Assembly (NCBI GenBank): GCA_001773385.1 | Contig: MEWJ01000046.1 | Span: 1 to 32,552, forward strand | Length of the DNA: 32,552 nucleotides | DNA from: a candidate division WWE3 bacterium RIFOXYD1_FULL_43_17 | Lineage (GTDB): Bacteria; Patescibacteriota; WWE3; UBA101185; UBA10185 | Reading direction: 5' to 3' | Shown: one piece after another, positions 15,757-24,625 of the stretch | Layout: each line of letters opens with the position of its first letter | Position numbering within the stretch: the stretch's first letter is position 1 | Made by a program: the position numbers and the translations under genes | The notes under the pieces: generated by a model | What the model was told of the DNA's origin: nothing | The model's database searches: none | The model's input: the letters and a program-made list of their open reading frames with translations, nothing else

Positions 15757-18700
15757 TTATCTCCTTTGTAAAATAATGTTTTTACTAATATCGGTCGTTG
15801 TGCTGTCTATTTTCACAGTTTCGCTCTGAGCAACGTGTGATTTGGCCGAGTACGACAGTTTATATGTTCCCGGTACCAGATTTTGAATTGAAAAAGCCCC
15901 AGCCGAATCAGTGTAGTAAGTTTTTTTGGAGCGTTTAGCACCATCTTTAATTACTACAATTTTCGCTAAGTACACGGGTGTGCCTGACGAAGAAGTGACA
16001 GTGCCGTGTATTGATCCGGTGACATTGACTTGCGCAAACGTTGTTGCGTTCACGGTAGCACTTGCCGCAGATACATTCCCTGCAGCGTCCCTTGCTTTAA
16101 CGAAATAATAGTAAGTGCTAGACGGGGATCTGGTGGCATCTCCATAGCTTGTAGTTGTAACCGTAGCAACCTTGACATTATCTCTGTATACCTCGTACGA
16201 AGAAACTGCCACATTATCAGTTGATGCCGACCAGCCCAGATTAATTTGAGTGGAAGACACTGCTGTTGCAACTGGATTGGCAGGTACACTTGGGGCGGTA
16301 GCATCCGGTGCCGCTGATGTACTGGCACTCACAGTACTAGATGCAGCTGAAACATTTCCTGCAGCGTCCCTCGCTCTAACATAAAAGGTGTAAGCAGTAA
16401 ACGGGGTTAGCCCCGTATTGCTGTAAGTCAACGATGTTACTGTCGCGACCTTTATATTGTTGCGGTACACATCGTAACCTGTAACGCCCACGTTGTCAGT
16501 GGAAGCTGTCCAGACCAAGTTGACTTGTGTTGATGTTATTAAAGCAACATTTAGAGTAGGAGGCGCCGTCGGAGCTGAGGTATCTGCACCAGCCTGTGTT
16601 GTGGCACTTACAGTATTTGAGGCTGCAGAAACGTTGGAAGCGGCATCAATTGCCTTCACATAGAAACTGTATGTTGTTGAAGATGAAAGCCCGGTGTTGC
16701 TGTAAGAAGTAGCGGTTACGGTGGCTACTTTAACGTTATTTCTATAAACCTCATAGCCTGTAACACCGACGTTATCGGTAGAGGCTGACCAGGATAAGTT
16801 AATTTGTGTGGCTGACACTACAGAAGCTGTAAGGTTTGCCGGTGTGCTCGGTGCTGAGGTGTCGGCTACTGTTAACGTTGTTGCAGTTGCAGTGTTTGAT
16901 GCTGCTGAGTAGTTAGATGCTGCATCAAAAGCTTTCACATAAAATGAATATGATGTTGAAGAAGTCAACCCGCTATTGTTGTATGAGGTCGATGTTACGG
17001 TCGCCACCTTAACGTTATTTCTGTATACCTCGTAGCCTGTAACTCCGACATTATCCGTGGAAGCGGACCAGCTCAAATTAATCTGCGAGGAAGATGCGGC
17101 TGTTGCGGCGAGATTTGACGGCACACTTGGGGGTGTTGTGTCGGATACCGGGGGTGGGGGCGGGTTAGTTACGCCCGATGCCGTTATAGAAAAGGTATCA
17201 GTAAAAGGTGTTGTCGAAGCATTATCAACATAGGTAGAAGTAATTCCGGTCGGCGCCACAGTAAATTTCGAGAAACCGTACGCGACGTCATTTGTTGATG
17301 CAAAAAATATATTGTGCACGTCGGATGAAGATATGGCGTAGTGTCCTATTCCTCCCGCTCCGTTAATAAAAAGTACCGTTCCTAAACCTTTCTTATAATT
17401 CGGGCCAGCCCCGCCTTGTGTGCTTGGAACTATACAGGCGGTGTTTGCGGCAGACGAGTTAGAGCTCGATATCGATGAACATGAAGGGTTTAGATACAGC
17501 TGCTTACCTCTTTCGTAGTTATGCTCGTGTCCGTGCATAAGTAAATCGGGTCTTTTTTTCATAATAAGCTGGAAGAAATCAGGTCCCACTTCATCCCCCT
17601 TAATACCGGTGCTTAGATACGTTTCGTGACTTGAAACAATTATCCATTTGCGTCCTAATACACGTGCTTCGTCAATTCTATCTGCAAGCCAGTTATACCT
17701 CTCGTTACCTACGGTAAATGTAAATAAACCGCCGTACAAAAAGTTCATTTTCGGATCGACCATGATAAACCTTGTTGTAGGATTCTCTAAAGGAAAGTCG
17801 AAATAAAACTCTTTTCCATAATTATCGGTTCCGGTAGGAGATCCGCCGGTACCAAGGTTGGGAGATTGAACAGAATTCAACCTGTCAGGTAGACATGTGG
17901 CATCTACAAAGTAATCTATTACACCGTTTCCGGGATTATCTACACCGTTCTCGTGGCCACCGGCGATGACTGTGAAAGGTTTACTACCCCAGTTAGGTTT
18001 AACATATTCGTTGCACCAGTTATATTCGTTTTTTCCCGAAGGCAATTGATAAGATAAATCTCCGAGTGACAAATAGAAATCAGCCCCCGATGCTCCAGCC
18101 TTCTTAAATGCTGTAGAACCGGCGCTGCCATAACCGTGGTCTCCTGCCGCAGCAAAAGAGTAAGTCTGTCCTGCGGGAGCTCCTGTCGCTCCGTACTCAA
18201 AAGCTCCTATATCCATGGTGGATGCAGGAACATTTGCTCCGTCCAGGTCCGTTGAATATCCTCCGTTATCACTGGTGCCCCCATTTACAGCGGGACTACC
18301 GGATTTCAGGTGCATATCTATAACCGAAGTGTAGGTGTCCTCTACAGTGGCAAACTGCGGGTCGGCGACCCTGGAAGATCCGTTTACGCTATATGAGGTT
18401 GGTTCAGGAGTTTTATTAAAAATGTTATTGGACTCGACAAATGTAGTTCCACCAAAGTACGCGGATTTCTGTCCTCCAGAAAAAATATTGTTTTTTATTG
18501 TGAAAACCGGAGTGGTAGACGTATTACAGTTACCGGCGCATACAAAAGCCTGTGCGGACGAGCCGGTTAAATAAACTGTGTTGTTATAAAAAGAGGAGTT
18601 AAGTACGGGTCCGTAGTTGTCTCCCGCTCCTCTGGTAACGAAGCCTTTGCCATAAGCAAGTTTTGCAACTATAAGATTGTAACCAAATTTATTGTCGGAA

Positions 18701-19623
18701 GTTCTGGCATGACCGAGCTCTGAGAAAGTTTCGTTGTTGTAAGCCTTATTGTGATGGATATTATTTCTCTTTCCACCGTACACTTCTACCGCCGAGCCGT
18801 CCCTTGTGTAAACTCTCGAACAGGCGTCATTCCCTGAAAACTCATTGTATGCAATTTCGTTGTCATCGCCCCAAACTAAAACACCCATGGCACCGGCGTC
18901 AGACTGGGAATTCATCATTTTGTTGTCTATAAACACACTATTTAATACTTTGTTGTGATTTGAAACCGGTCCGCTGGTTAGGTCTCCGGCTATGTAGACA
19001 CCCGCGTAAAGGTTTGTTGCCCTGATATTTTTAATAGTGACGTCGTGGGAGTTCTTATCAAGCTTTATCCCTGACATTGTGCCGATGGGACCGTTTTGGC
19101 AGGACGAATCTTTTGATACGGTCGACAGGTCCGCTGTAACGTGAAGATTAGTAATTACAATGTAAGCTCCGCTGACAACAATGGCTTCTCCGCTTGTTTT
19201 CTTAACAATTTTCGGATAGGAACCCTCACCGTAGGCACTGACCAGTATCTGGTCTGTAGAATTGCCGCTCTCTGTAATACTCAAAACGCCGTTGGCCGTG
19301 TCCGTACAAGTCGTATCGCGTTTTATGTACAAAGCGTCTCCCGCGGTCAAAGTAACACCATTTGCTTTTGTAAACGTTTTCCACGGAGTACCTACAGTAT
19401 TTCCTGCATTCGAGTCATTACCGTTTTGACAATCTACATAATAGAGCCTTCCGGTGGCCAAAGATAAAACATTTCCGGGGTCGATTTTACCTATCAGATT
19501 ACGGGATAGCTCTTTAACCTTAGGAATTCCTTTGTATGACAGAAGGGCTCCGGTAGCCAATACAATTCCGAGTACCAATGCAACGTGCGCAAAGCCGTGC
19601 TCAGACGTCTTTTTTATTTGCAT
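15757..19623 (-). CDS. giant secreted protein: beta-helix, metallophosphatase, 4 FN3, carboxypeptidase-regulatory-like
   Basis: The protein has 1288 residues. Residues 10-27 are an N-terminal membrane segment. About 57-480 form a right-handed parallel beta-helix of pectate-lyase or DUF1565 type (YYVDCQNGNDSNAGN opening, then NxxH/NN repeats). About 485-818 form a purple-acid-phosphatase-like domain: GDHG (494), LGDLSY (520), GGHEN (552), SSHETY and HGHEHNYER (696). The metal-binding Asn of GNHE is Gly here. A Pro-rich linker (VTNPPPPPVSD) follows, then four FN3 domains at about 825-917, 920-1010, 1012-1102 and 1104-1195. A CarboxypepD_reg-like beta-sandwich (1198-1288) ends the protein. I infer a surface enzyme or adhesin acting on polysaccharide or phosphate esters. 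TACAAT is 6 nt before ATG 19623. The cupredoxin gene is co-transcribed behind it. Confidence 0.93.
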   Translation of the reverse strand: MQIKKTSEHGFAHVALVLGIVLATGALLSYKGIPKVKELSRNLIGKIDPGNVLSLATGRLYYVDCQNGNDSNAGNTVGTPWKTFTKANGVTLTAGDALYIKRDTTCTDTANGVLSITESGNSTDQILVSAYGEGSYPKIVKKTSGEAIVVSGAYIVITNLHVTADLSTVSKDSSCQNGPIGTMSGIKLDKNSHDVTIKNIRATNLYAGVYIAGDLTSGPVSNHNKVLNSVFIDNKMMNSQSDAGAMGVLVWGDDNEIAYNEFSGNDACSRVYTRDGSAVEVYGGKRNNIHHNKAYNNETFSELGHARTSDNKFGYNLIVAKLAYGKGFVTRGAGDNYGPVLNSSFYNNTVYLTGSSAQAFVCAGNCNTSTTPVFTIKNNIFSGGQKSAYFGGTTFVESNNIFNKTPEPTSYSVNGSSRVADPQFATVEDTYTSVIDMHLKSGSPAVNGGTSDNGGYSTDLDGANVPASTMDIGAFEYGATGAPAGQTYSFAAAGDHGYGSAGSTAFKKAGASGADFYLSLGDLSYQLPSGKNEYNWCNEYVKPNWGSKPFTVIAGGHENGVDNPGNGVIDYFVDATCLPDRLNSVQSPNLGTGGSPTGTDNYGKEFYFDFPLENPTTRFIMVDPKMNFLYGGLFTFTVGNERYNWLADRIDEARVLGRKWIIVSSHETYLSTGIKGDEVGPDFFQLIMKKRPDLLMHGHEHNYERGKQLYLNPSCSSISSSNSSAANTACIVPSTQGGAGPNYKKGLGTVLFINGAGGIGHYAISSSDVHNIFFASTNDVAYGFSKFTVAPTGITSTYVDNASTTPFTDTFSITASGVTNPPPPPVSDTTPPSVPSNLAATAASSSQINLSWSASTDNVGVTGYEVYRNNVKVATVTSTSYNNSGLTSSTSYSFYVKAFDAASNYSAASNTATATTLTVADTSAPSTPANLTASVVSATQINLSWSASTDNVGVTGYEVYRNNVKVATVTATSYSNTGLSSSTTYSFYVKAIDAASNVSAASNTVSATTQAGADTSAPTAPPTLNVALITSTQVNLVWTASTDNVGVTGYDVYRNNIKVATVTSLTYSNTGLTPFTAYTFYVRARDAAGNVSAASSTVSASTSAAPDATAPSVPANPVATAVSSTQINLGWSASTDNVAVSSYEVYRDNVKVATVTTTSYGDATRSPSSTYYYFVKARDAAGNVSAASATVNATTFAQVNVTGSIHGTVTSSSGTPVYLAKIVVIKDGAKRSKKTYYTDSAGAFSIQNLVPGTYKLSYSAKSHVAQSETVKIDSTTTDISKNIILQRR
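16050..17160 (-). repeat. four tandem FN3-encoding DNA repeats
   Basis: Four units of about 276-284 bp encode the FN3 domains. Shared blocks such as YEVYRNNVKVATVT and STDNVGVTGYEVY recur almost unchanged, most alike in the two units nearest 17,000. High nucleotide similarity at matching positions points to recent internal duplication or homogenising recombination. Confidence 0.85.
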
Positions 19624-19629
19624 ACTATT

Positions 19630-19660
19630 ATTGTATTCCTAAAACGGGGATATGTGTCAA
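19630..19660 (-). promoter_or_regulatory. promoter of the giant surface-protein operon
   Basis: A perfect TTGACA (19660-19655) and TACAAT (19635-19630) are 19 bp apart, slightly long. The -10 ends 6 nt before ATG 19623, predicting leaderless mRNA. The typA promoter reads out in the opposite direction from the same 86-bp gap. Confidence 0.55.
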
Positions 19661-19691
19661 CGATTGATTAAACACAAGCGGAAATAGCGTG

Positions 19692-19697
19692 TATAAT
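19692..19697 (+). promoter_or_regulatory. -10 box for typA
   Basis: A consensus TATAAT lies 12 nt before ATG 19710, giving a predicted leader of about 5 nt. A longer GTG-started frame (19689) would include the promoter itself and is rejected. Confidence 0.6.
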
Positions 19698-19709
19698 GAC
19701 AAATTGTCT

Positions 19710-21539
19710 ATGAACCTTAGAAATATTGCCATAATCGCACACGTCGACCACGGAAAAACCACTATCGTAGATGGTTTGTTAAAGCAGTCCAAAACCTTCA
19801 GAGACAACGAATCCGAGATGAGCCAGGACCTGATACTTGACTCCAACGACCAGGAACGTGAAAGAGGGATTACAATCCTGGCCAAGAATACCGCAGTAAT
19901 CTACAAAGACACCAAAATTAACATAATAGACACCCCCGGCCACTCCGATTTCGGAGGAGAAGTTGAACGTACCTTAAATATGGCGGACGGCGCACTTTTG
20001 GTGGTGGATTCTCAGGAAGGCCCGATGCCCCAGACAAAATTTGTTTTAAAAAAAGCTTTGGAATTGGGTTTAAAAATAATAGTAGTTGTAAATAAAATCG
20101 ATAAAAAAGACGCGTTAATAAAAAACTCACTGCACAAAATCTATGATCTGTTTTTGGAACTAGCAACGCACGAAAACCAGCTGGAAATTCCTATTCTTTA
20201 TGCAATAGGCAGGGACGGAAAAGCCTGGAAAGACTTTGATTTCTCGAAAATCGCAGAACTTACGGCTGCCCCGGCTGACTTTACCCCTATTTTTGAGGCT
20301 GTTTTGAAGCACGTGCCGCAGCCTGAATCAAGGGATAGCGAACCTTTTCAGATGCTGGTCTCAACATTAGACTGGGACAACTATAAAGGTAAGTACGCGA
20401 TTGGCAGAGTGACCAGAGGAGTTGTTAAACCGGGAATGCCTGTAATTCTGATTTCAGCGGACGGAAAAACTGAAAAAACTTCAGTCGAGAAAGTTTTTGT
20501 AAACCAGGGTTTAAAAAGAGTCGAAACTGAAATAGGAGTATCAGGAGATATCGTTTCGCTCACCGGTATAAAGAACGCGAATATCGGCGAGACCGTCTGC
20601 GATGCAGCCACTCCCGAAGCCTTACCCACGATAAAAATCGAGGAGCCTACGCTAGCCATCTCAATCGGACCTAACACCTCACCATTTTTGGGAAAAGAAG
20701 GTAAATTTTTAACCGGACGACAGATTTTAGAAAGAATAGAACGGGAGCTTCAAACAAATGTTGCTATGAAATTTAAAATCGAGGAAGGACAGTATGTTTT
20801 ATCCGGACGCGGTGAACTTCACCTTTCAGTTTTCTTAGAAACTCTAAGAAGAGAGGGTTTTGAGCTTAGCGTAGGAAAGCCCAGGGTTATAACTAAAACT
20901 ATCGACGGCGTAGAAATGGAACCTGTCGAAGAACTTACTATCGACGTTGAAAATACACACCTCGGAGCAATAAAAAGTGAGCTGGGAAGAAGACATGGGG
21001 TCTTGATGTCCCAGGAAGAACTTACTTCCGAATCCTCAAGGCTTGTATTTGAAATCGCCACGAGAGGTATTCTTGGGTTAAGAGGCATTTTGCTGACCCT
21101 TTCAAAGGGTACGGCGGTATTAAGCTCAATGTTCTCGAAATACGAGAAGTTAGGTGCTGCAATACCTAAACTAAGAAAAGGTGCGATTGTAGCCTCTCAT
21201 AGTGGCAAAGCCGTACCACACGGACTGGTACCTGCACACGAAAAAGGCCCTGTTTTCATAGCTCCCCAGACTACGGTCTATCAGGGAATGATAGTAGGCA
21301 TAAACGGCCGCGACGAAGACGTCGAGGTGAATGTTTGTAAAGAAAAACAACTAACCAATAACAGGTCGTCAGGCGAGGACGGTATCACAATTCCTCCGCC
21401 GGTAGAGATGAGTTTAGAGCAGTACTTAGGCCTTTTAGAGGACGATGAGCTTTTAGAGATAACTCCGGTGTCCCTAAGACTAAGAAAAAAGATCCTGGAC
21501 TCTACTTTAAGGCGCAGGGCCATATCCAGGATAATTTGA
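19710..21539 (+). CDS. typA: ribosome-associated GTPase TypA/BipA
   Basis: The protein has 609 residues from ATG 19710, matching the standard MNLRNIAIIAHVDHGKTT start. TypA is an EF-G-like translational GTPase that helps 50S assembly and stress adaptation. G1 is AHVDHGKT (10-17), the switch I region is DQERERGITI, G3 is DTPGHSDFGGEVER, the family-specific EGPMPQTKFVL follows, and G4 is NKID. The C-terminal TypA-specific domain ends with SLRLRKKILDS. The gene is followed directly by the promoter of the DEAD-box helicase gene, whose -35 overlaps the typA stop. Both genes relate to ribosome biogenesis. Confidence 0.97.
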   Translation: MNLRNIAIIAHVDHGKTTIVDGLLKQSKTFRDNESEMSQDLILDSNDQERERGITILAKNTAVIYKDTKINIIDTPGHSDFGGEVERTLNMADGALLVVDSQEGPMPQTKFVLKKALELGLKIIVVVNKIDKKDALIKNSLHKIYDLFLELATHENQLEIPILYAIGRDGKAWKDFDFSKIAELTAAPADFTPIFEAVLKHVPQPESRDSEPFQMLVSTLDWDNYKGKYAIGRVTRGVVKPGMPVILISADGKTEKTSVEKVFVNQGLKRVETEIGVSGDIVSLTGIKNANIGETVCDAATPEALPTIKIEEPTLAISIGPNTSPFLGKEGKFLTGRQILERIERELQTNVAMKFKIEEGQYVLSGRGELHLSVFLETLRREGFELSVGKPRVITKTIDGVEMEPVEELTIDVENTHLGAIKSELGRRHGVLMSQEELTSESSRLVFEIATRGILGLRGILLTLSKGTAVLSSMFSKYEKLGAAIPKLRKGAIVASHSGKAVPHGLVPAHEKGPVFIAPQTTVYQGMIVGINGRDEDVEVNVCKEKQLTNNRSSGEDGITIPPPVEMSLEQYLGLLEDDELLEITPVSLRLRKKILDSTLRRRAISRII

Positions 21540-21563
21540 ATATAGGGGCTTGCGTGGTATACT
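21536..21563 (+). promoter_or_regulatory. promoter of the DEAD-box helicase gene
   Basis: TTGAAT (21536-21541) and TATACT (21558-21563) are separated by 16 bp. The -35 overlaps the typA stop codon. The leader would be about 50 nt and includes a pyrimidine-rich run. Confidence 0.55.
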
Positions 21564-21620
21564 TCTAGCTGTGTCTGATTGAGATTAACCCGTTTTTTCT
21601 CTTTCCCCACTAAAAAACAT

Positions 21621-22871
21621 ATGCATACTAAAAGTTATGGACATAGTAATAGCAGTTCGAGGTTTGCCCGCAGCCGAAGAAAGTTCGGAAGTGCCCGTAA
21701 TTATGGGTCTTCCAGCAGTAGTTTCGGAGGAGCAAGCAGGTTTCAAAGAAGAAATCCCTATTCAGGTTCATACATAAACACCGATTTATTCGTCTCTAAG
21801 GCAGTCAAAGGCGAGACTGAGTCGATGTACGTTCCCACAATGACTTTTAACGACTATGTGCTCGTCCAATCTTTACAAAAAAACATCTCTAAAAAGGCAT
21901 ATTTGCACCCCACTAAAATCCAGGCAGAAATAATACCCCAGATACTGGGCGGACAAGATGTTCTTGGAGTCGCCTGCACAGGGTCGGGAAAAACAGCTGC
22001 CTATCTTATACCTATGATAAATAAGGTAATGAAAAACCAGGGACAGAAATGTTTGATAATTGCCCCTACCAGAGAATTAATTAATCAAATCAGAGCCGAA
22101 TACAGCCTACTTATCTCAGGAACCCACTTAAGAGATGTCGTTATAATGGGAGGCGCCAGCTATTCAGAACAAATCAGACTTATTAAAAAAGACCCTCACT
22201 TTGTTATCGCTACTCCCGGAAGACTTTTAGATCTTTGTGAAAGAAAGCAAATAGACTTAAGTTCTTTTAATAACATTATTCTTGATGAAGTAGACGAAAT
22301 GCTGGACATGGGATTTATAAACGACGTTAAAAAGATTATTGCGAAATTAAACAATACAAGACAGTCATTATTTTTCTCCGCTACCCTATCTAAAAAGTCC
22401 GAAGAAGTTGCAAATTCATTATTAAGAAATCCCTACAAAGTAGAAATAGAAAAACAGGAAGCCGTAAAAAACGTAGATCAGGATATCGTTAGAGTAGATT
22501 CAAGTAAGAGCAAAATAGAGGTTTTACACGGTTTACTAATTAATGCCGATTTCAAAAGAGTTTTGATATTTTCAAAAACCAAAAGAGGGGCTGAAGAAGT
22601 ATCCTCTGAATTAAGAAAAAGAGGCCATAAATCAGGCGCTTTACACGGAAATAAATCCTTAGGACAACGTTCAAAAGTGTTAAGCGAGTTTAAAAAGTAC
22701 GAAATAGACATTCTTGTAGCTACCGACGTCGCCTCAAGAGGAATTGACGTGCCCGACATAACACATGTTATTAACTACGATCCCCCGGCGACCTTTACTG
22801 ACTATATTCACCGTGTCGGAAGGACCGGAAGAATGGGTAAAAAAGGCGTTGCTTTGACCTTCGTAAGGTAA
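21621..22871 (+). CDS. DEAD-box family RNA helicase with DEVD motif II
   Basis: The protein has 416 residues from ATG 21621; a longer frame starts only at TTG 21579 and is not needed. An unusual basic Ser/Gly/Arg-rich tail (1-55) comes first, which is likely disordered and RNA-binding. Core motifs in order: Q-motif region (MTFNDY...PTKIQAEIIP), Walker A ACTGSGKT (118-125), PTRELINQ (149-156), TPGRLLDL (198-205), DEVD in place of DEAD (222-225), SAT (253-255), ATDVASRGID, and HRVGRTGRMG. It stops only about 12 residues after motif VI, so it has no C-terminal accessory domain. It probably remodels rRNA or mRNA. An independent promoter and its position beside typA suggest a ribosome-assembly or cold role. 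Confidence 0.95.
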   Translation: MHTKSYGHSNSSSRFARSRRKFGSARNYGSSSSSFGGASRFQRRNPYSGSYINTDLFVSKAVKGETESMYVPTMTFNDYVLVQSLQKNISKKAYLHPTKIQAEIIPQILGGQDVLGVACTGSGKTAAYLIPMINKVMKNQGQKCLIIAPTRELINQIRAEYSLLISGTHLRDVVIMGGASYSEQIRLIKKDPHFVIATPGRLLDLCERKQIDLSSFNNIILDEVDEMLDMGFINDVKKIIAKLNNTRQSLFFSATLSKKSEEVANSLLRNPYKVEIEKQEAVKNVDQDIVRVDSSKSKIEVLHGLLINADFKRVLIFSKTKRGAEEVSSELRKRGHKSGALHGNKSLGQRSKVLSEFKKYEIDILVATDVASRGIDVPDITHVINYDPPATFTDYIHRVGRTGRMGKKGVALTFVR

Positions 22872-22957
22872 GTTTTCCCCTATTTATCGTTTTTGACCCC
22901 AGGGATCCCAAGCTTTGTTGTAGTGATGAAGTGCAGTTGTTTCGGGTCACAATCGGT

Positions 22958-23056
22958 ATGAAAATGAACCACATCTTATCCGGCTCAATAGACGTCGACG
23001 AGAAAAAAGGAAAATACCTTTTCACAATTGCCGTTGTAGCCAAAGTTTGGAAATAG
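22958..23056 (+). CDS. possible 32-residue small ORF
   Basis: Between the helicase stop and the terminator at 23076 is MKMNHILSGSIDVDEKKGKYLFT and so on, ending in VVAKVWK. The frame stays open upstream to 22841, and a GTG at 22931 could extend it to 41 residues. Its composition resembles a real protein (GAC/GAG/AAA codons, amphipathic end), but there is no Shine-Dalgarno or promoter. It could be a small gene read from the helicase transcript or a decayed remnant. Confidence 0.3.
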   Translation: MKMNHILSGSIDVDEKKGKYLFTIAVVAKVWK

Positions 23057-23075
23057 TTTTTAATACGGGATTTAA

Positions 23076-23112
23076 GGGACAAAGACGTTTTATACTCTTT
23101 GTTCCTTTTTTT
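23076..23112 (+). terminator. terminator after the DEAD-box helicase gene
   Basis: The arms GGGACAAAGA (23076-23085) and TCTTTGTTCC (23096-23105) form a 10-bp stem with one G-T wobble and a 10-nt loop. A run of seven T's follows. The T-run enters the 3' end of the convergent glycosyltransferase gene (stop at 23111). Confidence 0.88.
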
Positions 23113-24619
23113 AATTCTTTTTATCTCTGCTGCCTGCAACCCTGTATATTTTTACGACAGTCTCTCCCTCCTCATTTTCAATTTCGTGCACAGTATGCTT
23201 ATTTTTAATTTGTGGAAAACTATAATCAGTAGCGAACGTTTGCGGTCTTTTAATACCGATAGCGTAGAAGTCAGCATCGGACTTAAATTCCGTATCCATA
23301 TAGTATTTAGCAATCTGAGGGTATTCGTTTGTGTAGTATCCGAACTTCTCATTGCTCAACTTGTTCTGGTCGTTAACCCATTTGTTTATCTCCGCCCACT
23401 TCCTGCTATGCGTAAACCCGGACTTATGTCTAAAATTGTTCTCATCGCCATACTTAGGTGTCGGTAAAAATAAGATTTTCTCCTGCTCAAACGGATACTC
23501 TTTTTTGTGGTCTACATATATTACATAACTTTGGATGAACAAGAAAAGAAAAATCAGTCCTACAATGAGGGCAAAGTACCGCGACAGATGTTTGATAAGA
23601 AAATAGAAACCATAAGAGACAAGAATGACCAATGGATAAAAATAATTGTAAAAATGAAGTCCGGAGTAAGAAACAGCAACTTTAAAAAGAACAAGTACGA
23701 GTAAAAACCAGACTACCGGCATGTAGATTTTCTTTTTTAATAAGTAGACCGCTCCAACTAAACCGCCGATAGTATACAGATAGAGGGTAAGAAAAGGGTT
23801 ATATAAATTGAACTGAGCTGCATCCCCGTGTTTTAAAAATGGATTTGTAAAGCCTAATATTTTGTCCGCATAGTCAGTATTAAACTCCGGATGTGTCTGC
23901 ATATACTGAAAGTAAGGAATATAAAAAGGAGCAAGAATACCGGCGCCGATAATAAGGTTTAATAAAGTAACACCCAGCTTATACCGTAAGGTGTAGTTTC
24001 TATTCAATAAAAAACTTCCATAGAAAAACGCGATGGGAATAAGGATAAAGGCCGCGAACCAATGAGCGTAGAGTGATAAGCACAGCAGAATTGTCCCCAT
24101 CAAACTGCTCTTAACCACATTTTCAGGTTTTTTCCATAAATCCACGTAAAAATATAAAGCCGCAAAAGATAAGAAGAAGTTTAAGTTTTGGTACTGAGCT
24201 ATTCTCCCGTATGCAACTATCAGTCCGTTTACACTAAATAAAAATGCACTAAAAAATGCTATCAAATAATTTCCGGAGAGTTTTTTTACAAACGCATAGA
24301 ATACGTATACAGCACAGAAGCTAAATAGAGCAAAAGGAAGTCTCTGAGCAAATTCGTTGCCGTAGCTGTTACCGTTTAAAGTGTACGGGATGTAACCAAC
24401 CAAAAGCTGTAAAGGACCTTTTCTTTGGCTTAAGGTAAACTCCCACATACTCATTCCGGGATCTTTTTTACCTCCGCGGTAAAAAAAAGTACCCGGCTCA
24501 TCGGATATATAATCTGAGTATCCTAAATTCACAAAACGTAATACGAAACTTGCGGTGAGCAACAAAACTATGAGAATTATTTCAACGTGTATGCCCCGCT
24601 GCCTCAGTACCTTAAACAT
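23111..24619 (-). CDS. membrane glycosyltransferase, GT39/PMT-ArnT-like (downstream copy)
   Basis: The protein has 502 residues. About ten to twelve membrane helices start at residue 12-30. The catalytic acidic pair of the first outer loop is Asp40-Glu41 (YISDEPGTF), followed by the family pattern FTLSQRKGPLQLL and EFAQRLPFALFSFCAVYVFYAFV. The enzyme should transfer a sugar from a polyprenyl-phosphate donor to an acceptor outside the membrane. A soluble C-terminal stretch of about 120 residues follows the last helix. It has its own leaderless-type promoter (TAAACT, 24631-24626, 6 nt before ATG; possible -35 TTAAGA 17 bp upstream), although only 31 bp separate it from the upstream gene. The acceptor is unknown; neighbours suggest exopolysaccharide or cell-surface glycan. 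Confidence 0.86.
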   Translation of the reverse strand: MFKVLRQRGIHVEIILIVLLLTASFVLRFVNLGYSDYISDEPGTFFYRGGKKDPGMSMWEFTLSQRKGPLQLLVGYIPYTLNGNSYGNEFAQRLPFALFSFCAVYVFYAFVKKLSGNYLIAFFSAFLFSVNGLIVAYGRIAQYQNLNFFLSFAALYFYVDLWKKPENVVKSSLMGTILLCLSLYAHWFAAFILIPIAFFYGSFLLNRNYTLRYKLGVTLLNLIIGAGILAPFYIPYFQYMQTHPEFNTDYADKILGFTNPFLKHGDAAQFNLYNPFLTLYLYTIGGLVGAVYLLKKKIYMPVVWFLLVLVLFKVAVSYSGLHFYNYFYPLVILVSYGFYFLIKHLSRYFALIVGLIFLFLFIQSYVIYVDHKKEYPFEQEKILFLPTPKYGDENNFRHKSGFTHSRKWAEINKWVNDQNKLSNEKFGYYTNEYPQIAKYYMDTEFKSDADFYAIGIKRPQTFATDYSFPQIKNKHTVHEIENEEGETVVKIYRVAGSRDKKN

Positions 24620-24625
24620 GAGTTA

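Noticed and set aside
15338-15829. 163-residue plus ORF
   Set aside because: It lies opposite the cupredoxin gene, which has a clear fold pattern, Shine-Dalgarno and operon context; the plus frame has only Ser/Thr-rich noise.
16050-17160. Regular repeats that might be a CRISPR array
   Set aside because: Units are about 276 bp, in frame, and encode FN3 domains; there are no short repeats with unique spacers.
21579-21620. TTG-started N-terminal extension of the DEAD-box helicase
   Set aside because: A good ATG at 21621 exists, and the extension is encoded by the pyrimidine-rich leader just after the promoter.
22841-23056. Frameshifted C-terminus of the DEAD-box helicase
   Set aside because: The +2 frame after motif VI does not look like helicase sequence, and the in-frame stop follows the normal VALTFV strand.
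22795-23139. 114-residue minus ORF
   Set aside because: It overlaps the conserved end of the helicase gene and the terminator and has no family features.
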